Made by a program: the position numbers and the translations under genes. Positions 1 to 4,713 of a stretch of DNA of 5,627 nucleotides are shown one piece after another (the first letter of the stretch is position 1; the number at the start of each line of letters is the position of its first letter). A model generated the notes under the pieces. That model was given only the letters and a program-made list of their open reading frames with translations, made no database searches and was not told the DNA's origin. The DNA is taken from assembly GCA_019410445.1 (NCBI GenBank), contig DXSO01000118.1, positions 1-5,627 of the forward strand, written 5' to 3'. Origin of the DNA: Sutterella sp. GTDB taxonomy: Bacteria; Pseudomonadota; Gammaproteobacteria; Burkholderiales; Burkholderiaceae_F.

Positions 1-447
1 ATCAAGCTTCAACCGACTCCGGGAGCTAAAGAAACTCTGCAACTCATGCACCGGGCCGGTGTCAGCACATATATCCTCTCCGGAGGATTCACTCAGTTTG
101 CCCAAATGGTTTCCGACGACTACGGCATGACAAATTTTGTCTGCAACAGCCTGGTCATCAAAAATGGAAAGCTCACAGGTGAAGTCACAGGACCGGCAGG
201 CGGAAAAATTCTGGATCGCAGCGGCAAACGTCGCGCTCTTGAGGTCATCGCTCGGCTTCATGACTGTGAACTAAGTCAATGCATCGCCGGCGGTGACGGT
301 GCCAACGACCTGGAAATGATCGGCGCGGCCGGTTTCGGTTTTGCATATCATGCAAAACCGATCGTTGCTCAAGCTGCGCACTACCGAGTCAAATACGGCA
401 CTTTCCAAGTCGTTTCTGACTGGTTTATGGAAAGTTGGCAGCACTGA
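1..447 (+). CDS. serB: Phosphoserine phosphatase, C-terminal part (5' end outside window)
   Basis: This HAD-superfamily phosphatase hydrolyses O-phosphoserine to serine, the last step of serine biosynthesis in the cytoplasm. The frame is open from the first base, so the 148 residues seen are the C-terminal part of a longer protein. The nucleophile motif DxDxT must lie upstream of the window. HAD motif II is seen as LSGGF (Ser at fragment residue 27), a candidate motif III lysine at K76 in SGKRRAL, and motif IV as GGDGANDLEMI (residues 97-107, acidic D99 and D103). The AAGFGFAYHAKP stretch that follows closely matches the SerB family ending. An internal ATG at 46 is not a plausible start because it falls inside the catalytic core. 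No hairpin plus T-tract is seen after the stop. Assignment to SerB rather than another HAD phosphatase rests on the GDGAND...YHAKP block. Confidence 0.9.
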   Translation: MKLQPTPGAKETLQLMHRAGVSTYILSGGFTQFAQMVSDDYGMTNFVCNSLVIKNGKLTGEVTGPAGGKILDRSGKRRALEVIARLHDCELSQCIAGGDGANDLEMIGAAGFGFAYHAKPIVAQAAHYRVKYGTFQVVSDWFMESWQH

Positions 448-522
448 AATGCTTTTGCGCCTTTCCTTAACTCATCCCTTCATTCTCTTTTGCTTAAATT
501 TCTCTGAACAGATATCAGATAT

Positions 523-536
523 TTGACATAAATCAA
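523..536 (+). promoter_or_regulatory. FNR/CRP-family binding site (candidate anaerobic activator box)
   Basis: The sequence TTGAC-ATAA-ATCAA differs at one base from the FNR consensus TTGAT-N4-ATCAA; TTGAC half-sites are common in known FNR/ANR boxes. Its centre is at 529.5, so a class II activator position (-41.5) would put the transcription start near 571. That agrees with a weak -10-like AACAAT at 561-566. The left half also reads as a perfect -35 hexamer (TTGACA), but no good -10 lies 16-18 bases away, which favours the activator reading. Anaerobic induction of the downstream reductase operon is inferred. Confidence 0.6.
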
Positions 537-538
537 AA

Positions 539-557
539 CTACGTAGCACCTACGTAG
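539..557. repeat. Two tandem copies of the palindrome CTACGTAG, likely operator
   Basis: Two identical, perfectly self-complementary octamers CTACGTAG lie at 539-546 and 550-557, separated by CAC. Their centres are 11 bases apart, about one helical turn, so two protein dimers could sit on the same DNA face. They fall between the FNR-like box and the candidate -10, roughly -32 to -14 relative to the inferred start, which is typical for a repressor operator or for a MerR-type activator acting in the spacer. The pair could also fold as an 8-bp stem with a 3-base loop. I do not recognise the cognate regulator. Confidence 0.5.
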
Positions 558-560
558 AGC

Positions 561-566
561 AACAAT
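561..566 (+). promoter_or_regulatory. Candidate -10 element of the reductase operon promoter
   Basis: AACAAT matches TATAAT at four of six positions and lies at the spacing expected for an FNR class II promoter driven from 523-536. It is weak by itself and chosen mainly by position. Confidence 0.3.
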
Positions 567-733
567 TCGTCCGTATAAAGAAGAAAGCCTTGGATGACAA
601 GGTCTCGAAACTTTCAGGCGATGTATTCGGCACGAAACCGTCCGGAGCTCAGAATCGGAAAGTCATTGATCCGGTTGATCATAAGAGCGGCTCCGTAAGG
701 TTTTAGACGGACTGCATGTGCCGCCTCTTAATC

Positions 734-738
734 AGGAG
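734..738 (+). promoter_or_regulatory. Ribosome binding site AGGAG that sets the flavoprotein start
   Basis: AGGAG lies 6 bases before the ATG at 745. It supports starting the flavoprotein at 745 rather than at the in-frame GTG at 718 (which would place this site inside the gene) or the ATG at 760. Confidence 0.8.
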
Positions 739-744
739 AAGACA

Positions 745-2241
745 ATGATCGAAAAAGAAATGAGCCGCCGCAGCCTCTTCAAGAGTTCGCTCGTCGGCGC
801 AACTGCCGTTGGTGCTGCCGGCATGGGTTTGGCCTCCAGCGCAGAAGCCGCTCCCAAAAAGGCTAAGGCAGAAACCTTTGACGCCATCGTGCTCGGCGCC
901 GGTCCCGCCGGTCTGATCACCGCCATTACAGCTCACGATGCCGGCGCCAAGGTTGTCGTGCTTGAAAAATGCGATCGTCCCAACGGCAACGCTATTTTTG
1001 CTTTGGGTTCCATCTGCGGTTGGGGTACTCGTCATCAGGCCGAACAGGGAATCAAGGATACGGCCGAAGCCTTCTATGCCATGATGATGGACATTTCCAA
1101 GCAAATGGGCGACAAGGCTCTGAACCGTCTTTATACCGACAAGATCTCCGAAGGCATCGACTGGCTTGAAAAGGATATCGGCGTTAAGTTCGGCAAGATC
1201 CGCCAGATGCCTTATCCGCGCCTGGGCCGTACATGCCGTGTACTCGGTGAAGGCCAGACTGGTGGTGCCCGCCTCGTGCAGACGCTTCTGAAGGCGGCTG
1301 AAAAGCGCGGCATCGATATCCGTTATGAACACAAGGCCATCGAACTGCTGCATGACGACATGTTTGCAGTCACCGGCGTCAAGGTACTGACTCCGGCCGG
1401 TCAGAAGTCGTTCATGTCCCGCGGCGGTGTTTGCATTGCAACCGGCGGCTTCTCGGGCAATCCTGAAATGGTTGACCGCTACATCGGCGGTTGGGCTACC
1501 CGTATGGTTCTGCGCGGCTCTCCGGCCATTACCGGCGAGAACATTTCTCTGACGCTGCCCCTGTTTACCAAGTTTGTGAACATGGATCAGTTCCACTCCG
1601 GTCCGATTATCGGCAAGACGCACGTCAACCCGGCTGACGTCTTGAACTCCGGTTACGGCATCCAGGTCAATACGTCCGGCAACCGTTACATGGACGAAAA
1701 CAACACCTATGTCATCAAGGCTCGTACGACCGCTCAGATGACCCTTGACAACACCGCTTGGGTGATCGTCGACAGCGACTGCTCCGTGCTCGACAAGGTG
1801 ATTCCGAAATTCGATCGTCTGAACTCGCCCTACGGCAAAGCTGACACGATTGACGAACTTTGCAAGCAGGTTGGTCTGCCCGCCGACAAGATCAAGAAGC
1901 TTGTCGCCGAGTACAACGACAAGCTCAAGGCCGGCAAACTTGCAGAGATGAATCCGCCCTGCACCTACAAAAAACCGCATCCGATTGCCAAGGCTCCCTT
2001 CTATGCCGTGCCGCTTCAGGGTGGCATGACGGCCACTTTCGGCGGACCGTTGATCAATACCAAGACCGAGATTCAGAACCTCGATGGTAAGAGCATCCCC
2101 GGTCTGTACGCTGCAGGCAACTCCGCCGGCGGTATCTTCTTCCACAACTACGCCGGTGGCGCCCAGCTCGGTGCTGCAACGGTGTTCGGCCGTGTGGCCG
2201 GCGTTGAAATGGCCAATCGCGCCAAGAAGGCTAAGAAGTAA
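745..2241 (+). CDS. Tat-exported FAD-dependent reductase, flavocytochrome c / fumarate reductase superfamily, flavoprotein subunit
   Basis: A 498-residue periplasmic flavoprotein, probably the terminal reductase of an anaerobic electron chain fed by the cytochrome encoded 23 bases downstream. Residues 7-13 (SRRSLFK) form a twin-arginine motif, followed by a hydrophobic stretch and an AEA cleavage site near residue 35, so it is exported folded with FAD bound. The Rossmann motif GAGPAG (51-56) with E74, ATGGFSGN (around 232-239) and LYAAGNSAGG (454-463) mark the FAD_binding_2 fold. There is no heme domain. Compared by eye with Shewanella Fcc3, the active-site His of QAHPT is kept as H284 (QFHSG). 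The catalytic Arg402 position is Y322, the HH of GVHHTMGG is T429-A430, and the substrate-binding Arg of NRLGG is Y469 (NYAGG). It is therefore probably not a fumarate reductase and its substrate is unknown. The Tyr-plus-small-residue ending is reminiscent of ketosteroid dehydrogenase-like relatives. The start was chosen from the AGGAG and the Tat motif. Confidence 0.88.
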   Translation: MIEKEMSRRSLFKSSLVGATAVGAAGMGLASSAEAAPKKAKAETFDAIVLGAGPAGLITAITAHDAGAKVVVLEKCDRPNGNAIFALGSICGWGTRHQAEQGIKDTAEAFYAMMMDISKQMGDKALNRLYTDKISEGIDWLEKDIGVKFGKIRQMPYPRLGRTCRVLGEGQTGGARLVQTLLKAAEKRGIDIRYEHKAIELLHDDMFAVTGVKVLTPAGQKSFMSRGGVCIATGGFSGNPEMVDRYIGGWATRMVLRGSPAITGENISLTLPLFTKFVNMDQFHSGPIIGKTHVNPADVLNSGYGIQVNTSGNRYMDENNTYVIKARTTAQMTLDNTAWVIVDSDCSVLDKVIPKFDRLNSPYGKADTIDELCKQVGLPADKIKKLVAEYNDKLKAGKLAEMNPPCTYKKPHPIAKAPFYAVPLQGGMTATFGGPLINTKTEIQNLDGKSIPGLYAAGNSAGGIFFHNYAGGAQLGAATVFGRVAGVEMANRAKKAKK

Positions 2242-2264
2242 CCAACCACCGGGAGAATGTAAAA

Positions 2265-2597
2265 ATGAAAAAGATTTTTATCGCCGCTTTGGCTATGAGC
2301 GTGAGCCTTTCGTTTGCTGCCGGTGCCGTTGCTGCCGCCGAACAGACCCTGGCTCAGAAACATCAGGGCATGTGGCCGAAATCTGAAAACGGTTTCGTCA
2401 CCAAGAACCAATGCCTCAAGTGCCATGTCTCTTACGAAGATCTCGCTAAGAAGACGGCCAACCTTGAGCCCAATCCTCATGACAACCACATGGGCAAGGT
2501 CAACTGTGAGGATTGCCACAAGGCCAATCTCGCCAAACCCGAGCTGATGTGCAACAGCTGCCATAACTTCGTGCTGAAGGAAAAGGCTGCCAAGTAA
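2265..2597 (+). CDS. Periplasmic three-heme c-type cytochrome, partner of the flavoprotein
   Basis: A 110-residue secreted electron carrier, most likely passing electrons from a membrane quinol dehydrogenase to the flavoprotein encoded just upstream. A Sec signal peptide (MKK, hydrophobic core, cleavage near AAA|EQ at residue 25) is followed by three heme motifs: CLKCH (50-54), CEDCH (81-85) and CNSCH (96-100). All six cysteines belong to these motifs. The only other histidines are H33, H72 and H75, exactly the three needed as distal ligands for bis-His hemes. The layout resembles the N-terminal heme domain of Shewanella Fcc3 but lacks the first of its four CxxCH motifs. The GGGAG at 2251-2255 is 9 bases before the ATG. 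The gene is cotranscribed with the flavoprotein and followed by a strong terminator. The C-terminus is lysine/alanine-rich. Confidence 0.88.
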   Translation: MKKIFIAALAMSVSLSFAAGAVAAAEQTLAQKHQGMWPKSENGFVTKNQCLKCHVSYEDLAKKTANLEPNPHDNHMGKVNCEDCHKANLAKPELMCNSCHNFVLKEKAAK

Positions 2598-2621
2598 CCC
2601 GCCGGGCTCGATTTGGTTTGT

Positions 2622-2655
2622 AACGCCGCTCAATTCAACGAGCGGCGTTTTTTTT
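2622..2655 (+). terminator. Intrinsic terminator of the reductase-cytochrome operon
   Basis: A perfect 10-bp stem, AACGCCGCTC (2622-2631) with GAGCGGCGTT (2640-2649), has an 8-base loop and runs into eight consecutive T (2648-2655). It lies 25 bases after the cytochrome stop and separates the operon from the nitroreductase gene. Confidence 0.93.
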
Positions 2656-2668
2656 ACCATCAGCCGAA

Positions 2669-2702
2669 TTCGAGCCTCCGGACTTACGGGTGTAGACTCG
2701 AA
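2669..2702. repeat. Inverted repeat TTCGAG/CTCGAA upstream of the nitroreductase gene
   Basis: TTCGAG (2669-2674) and CTCGAA (2697-2702) are perfect 6-bp inverted arms 22 bases apart in the short promoter region of the nitroreductase. ACTCG recurs just downstream (2706-2710). No clear -35/-10 pair stands out here. It could be an operator or chance. Confidence 0.2.
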
Positions 2703-2740
2703 AATACTCGATTTACAGGCAACTGAAAGGGAGAATTCAA

Positions 2741-3385
2741 ATGGACTTTCAAGATGTTTTGCACGCCCGCCACTCCACACGGCATTTCGATGGTCGCAGC
2801 GTGCCGTTGGAAACACTCAAAGCCATCGTTTCAGACGCCCAATGTGCCCCATCCTGGGTCAATGCTCAAGAATGGCGAGTTTGGATTGCCGTCGGTCATA
2901 AACTCGAAACCATCCGACGCGCTTACGCTGAACGAACAATCAACGGCATTAAAGGAAATTCAGATTTTGCTCCGGCACATCGGGAACAATGGTCTGAGAT
3001 GGCTCAGGAAAATATGGCCAAATTTACAAAAAGCCGAATTGATGCGGGGTTGGCACAAGCTAAAGAAGAAAGCCAGACACAACTTTTCCATGCTCCGGCC
3101 GTCGTCTATCTAACCCTGCCGAAAACCGCTTCACAATGGGCCATTCTTGATCTCGGCGGATTTGAGCAAACGCTGCTTCTTGCTGCCAAGGCTCGCGGAG
3201 TTGACTCCGTGCCTGCATACAATCTCGTAAAGTATCCCGATATCCTGCGTAAAGAGCTCAATATTCCTCAAACCGACGCGATTGCAATCGGCATTGCTTT
3301 GGGCTATCCGGCCAACATTGCGCTCAACGATTTTCGTTCGACACGACGTTGCTTAGAAGACATCCTCACAATCGTTGAGAACTAA
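2741..3385 (+). CDS. Nitroreductase-family FMN-dependent oxidoreductase
   Basis: A 214-residue cytoplasmic flavoenzyme of the nitroreductase (NfsA/NfsB-like) superfamily. These enzymes are usually FMN homodimers using NAD(P)H to reduce nitroaromatics, quinones or related compounds; the real substrate cannot be read from sequence. The N-terminal RHSTRHF holds the FMN-phosphate motif RxSxR (R10, S12, R14). APSWVNAQEW (36-45) corresponds to the family's PS..NxQPW segment. The helix DLGGFEQTLLLAAKARG (137-153) is the usual FMN/dimer helix, GYP occurs at 188-190, and a basic cluster FRSTRR (198-203) sits near the C-terminus where family members contact the FMN phosphate. Residues about 65-115 form a charged helical insertion. 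There is no signal peptide. An AGGGAG (2728-2733) lies 7 bases before the ATG. The upstream terminator makes this a separate unit, and no convincing terminator follows. Confidence 0.87.
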   Translation: MDFQDVLHARHSTRHFDGRSVPLETLKAIVSDAQCAPSWVNAQEWRVWIAVGHKLETIRRAYAERTINGIKGNSDFAPAHREQWSEMAQENMAKFTKSRIDAGLAQAKEESQTQLFHAPAVVYLTLPKTASQWAILDLGGFEQTLLLAAKARGVDSVPAYNLVKYPDILRKELNIPQTDAIAIGIALGYPANIALNDFRSTRRCLEDILTIVEN

Positions 3386-3456
3386 GCTTCGCCCCTGCTA
3401 ATTTCCACCAGTCACAATGCGCCGGCATCGGCATTCTGCCATCAATCTCAAAAATT

Positions 3457-3482
3457 ACTGAGACGCTCATCTTTTACTCAGT
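3457..3482. repeat. Inverted repeat ACTGAG/CTCAGT upstream of the transporter promoter
   Basis: ACTGAG (3457-3462) and CTCAGT (3477-3482) are 6-bp inverted arms with 14 bases between. A further CTCA at 3466-3469 makes a compact TGAG-ACG-CTCA palindrome with the first arm. It ends four bases before the -35 of the transporter promoter, a plausible activator or repressor position. The regulator is unknown. Confidence 0.3.
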
Positions 3483-3485
3483 GTA

Positions 3486-3514
3486 TTGACGGGTATTGGC
3501 CTAATCCTTAGATT
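3486..3514 (+). promoter_or_regulatory. Sigma70-type promoter of the TehA-family transporter gene
   Basis: TTGACG (3486-3491, five of six matches to the -35 consensus) is followed after 17 bases by TAGATT (3509-3514, four of six). The expected transcription start is near 3521, just before the leader hairpin, about 58 bases before the start codon. Confidence 0.5.
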
Positions 3515-3523
3515 GATTTCAAA

Positions 3524-3550
3524 GGCTCTCTGACAAAACGTCTGAGAGCC
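3524..3550 (+). other. 5'-leader hairpin of the transporter mRNA
   Basis: GGCTCTC-T-GAC (3524-3534) pairs with GTC-T-GAGAGCC (3540-3550): seven pairs, one T:T mismatch, three pairs and an AAAAC loop. No T-tract follows, so it is not an intrinsic terminator. Lying at the predicted 5' end, it may protect the mRNA, or the same arms in DNA may be an operator. Confidence 0.5.
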
Positions 3551-3578
3551 ATAACCGTCTCTAAGGAAATCTCAAGTT

Positions 3579-4622
3579 ATGCTGAAGTTTGTCAAGAGCA
3601 TGGCGCCAGGCTGGTTTGCTGCCGTCATGGGTACGTCGGTCGCCAGTCTGGCTGCATGGCTGCTTTTTAATGGCACAGCCTTTCAATGGGTTGCTGATGT
3701 TTTGCATATTCTTGCCATCATATTGATGGTATTTTTAGGTTCGGCAGCATTCCTGCGCATTGCTCTTTATCCTCGTCTTGTCTTTGAAACGCTGTCTCAT
3801 CCGGTTGAAGGCAGTTTTTATGCAACCTTTCCTATTGCCATGCTCGTTATGGCAGGTCAATGGAGCGGTCGCGGCCTTGATTCCTCTTGGATTGGAACAC
3901 TTTGGTGGATTGGCACCATTGGCATATTTGTTTGCAGTTACATCGTCCTTTTTCGTTTATTCACATTGGATAAATTGAAGTTGGAAATGGTCACACCGGC
4001 TCACTTCATCCCTGCTGTTGGTTTAGTGGTGATTCCTGTGGCTGGAGCCGGCCTTGCCGCTCATGCCGAAGGCCTCATGCGAGAGGTGTATTTCGGAATA
4101 AACATGCTCGGAATGGGCGCAGGCGTTTTCATGTATTTAGCTCTACTGGCCATCACCATGGGACGACATTTCCTTGCTCCCGGCATTGAAGGAAAAATGA
4201 CTCCTACCCTCTGGGTGCACCTGGCACCTTTGGGAGTCATTCCATTGAGTCTCCTGTCACTGCTGCATGCAACAGGCAATGAAGCGGCCATGAGCTATGG
4301 GCTTTTGGTAGCCATGGGCTTTATGGGCGCCTCGCTGTGGTGGCTTGTGCTGGCTATGGCACTGACTCTACGCAATGTTTGGCTCGGCAAACTACCCTTT
4401 GCTCTGTCGTGGTGGGCATTCGTGTTTCCGATCGGAGCAATCACTGTTCTTGCTCTCCGTCTTTCCAGTTTGGCAAATCTGAGACTTTTGCCATACGTCG
4501 CCGCCTTCCTGATGGCGCTCCTTCTAACCGTCTGGCTCGCCTCCGCCCTTGGCACCCTTATCGGTCTTGCCAAAGGAACACTTCTGGCCTCTGCCGAGCA
4601 GCCCAATAAAACCAAAGGCTGA
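3579..4622 (+). CDS. TDT-family (TehA / Mae1 / SLAC1-like) inner-membrane transporter
   Basis: A 347-residue integral membrane protein of the tellurite-resistance/dicarboxylate transporter family, whose members move small anions such as chloride or nitrate (SLAC1), malate (Mae1) or sulfite (Ssu1). The substrate here cannot be assigned. About ten membrane segments can be read (roughly residues 11-30, 38-60, 78-94, 106-128, 143-162, 170-194, 214-230, 240-262, 274-295, 304-331), the family's usual number. The opening APGWFAAVMGT (9-19) is the family's PxWF(x)xxMGT signature, and WWAFVFPIG (278-286) is the conserved late-helix motif. An AAGGA (3563-3567) lies 11 bases before the ATG, somewhat far. 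An alternative ATG at 3600 begins right at the signature but has no good ribosome site. It has its own promoter and does not look cotranscribed with the nitroreductase gene. Confidence 0.85.
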   Translation: MLKFVKSMAPGWFAAVMGTSVASLAAWLLFNGTAFQWVADVLHILAIILMVFLGSAAFLRIALYPRLVFETLSHPVEGSFYATFPIAMLVMAGQWSGRGLDSSWIGTLWWIGTIGIFVCSYIVLFRLFTLDKLKLEMVTPAHFIPAVGLVVIPVAGAGLAAHAEGLMREVYFGINMLGMGAGVFMYLALLAITMGRHFLAPGIEGKMTPTLWVHLAPLGVIPLSLLSLLHATGNEAAMSYGLLVAMGFMGASLWWLVLAMALTLRNVWLGKLPFALSWWAFVFPIGAITVLALRLSSLANLRLLPYVAAFLMALLLTVWLASALGTLIGLAKGTLLASAEQPNKTKG

Positions 4623-4648
4623 GATTTCATCAATTTCCGAAAAACAAA

Positions 4649-4678
4649 TTGCCCGAACATTTAAGTCTGTTCGGGCAA
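4649..4678. terminator. Shared bidirectional terminator between convergent transporter genes
   Basis: A perfect 11-bp stem, TTGCCCGAACA (4649-4659) with TGTTCGGGCAA (4668-4678), has an 8-base loop. It lies 26 bases after the TehA-family stop and 35 bases beyond the stop of the minus-strand symporter. Read on the minus strand it is followed by AATTTGTTTTT, a good T-rich tail. On the plus strand the tail is only CTGTTTT, so termination is probably stronger for the minus-strand gene. Confidence 0.85.
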
Positions 4679-4713
4679 CTGTTTTGATGACTATTCAAGC
4701 GTCGTCAGGAACA

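Larger units (their letters stand above)
448..744 (+). other. Intergenic regulatory and leader region upstream of the reductase operon
   Basis: About 300 bases separate serB from the flavoprotein. The left part (448-510) is T/C-rich with no recognisable gene or terminator. The middle (510-567) holds the FNR-like box, the tandem palindromes and a possible -10. The right part (about 571-744) would be an unusually long leader. It contains CCTTG/CAAGG at 588-602 and a nested structure in which CGGAGC (643-648) can pair with GCTCCG (690-695) around a TGATC/GATCA hairpin (667-681). I do not recognise a known riboswitch. A 34-codon frame (594-698) has no convincing ribosome binding site. Confidence 0.6.

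Noticed and set aside
510..522. Direct repeat AGATAT-c-AGATAT just left of the FNR-like box
   Set aside because: It is short and AT-rich, with no spacing or symmetry that fits a known regulator; chance is likely.
594..698. A 34-codon frame in the leader of the flavoprotein gene, possible leader peptide
   Set aside because: There is no convincing ribosome site before its ATG, no run of a regulatory amino acid and no attenuator-like terminator after it.
703..2145. A 480-codon open frame on the minus strand opposite the flavoprotein gene
   Set aside because: It is the antisense shadow of a gene with strongly biased codon use (third positions rich in G and C). It has low-complexity-looking composition, no recognisable domain and no ribosome site, while the plus strand has clear FAD motifs and a Tat signal.
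2148..2816. A 222-codon minus-strand frame over the cytochrome gene and terminator
   Set aside because: It crosses the CxxCH cytochrome, the intrinsic terminator and the start of the nitroreductase gene, and encodes nothing recognisable.
3416..3435. AATGC/GCATT inverted repeat after the nitroreductase gene, possible terminator
   Set aside because: Only five base pairs, a ten-base loop and no T-tract follow, so termination there is not supported.
4295..4660. A minus-strand frame opposite the end of the TehA-family gene
   Set aside because: It overlaps clear membrane helices on the plus strand and runs into the shared terminator; its residues are arginine- and serine-rich with no domain.
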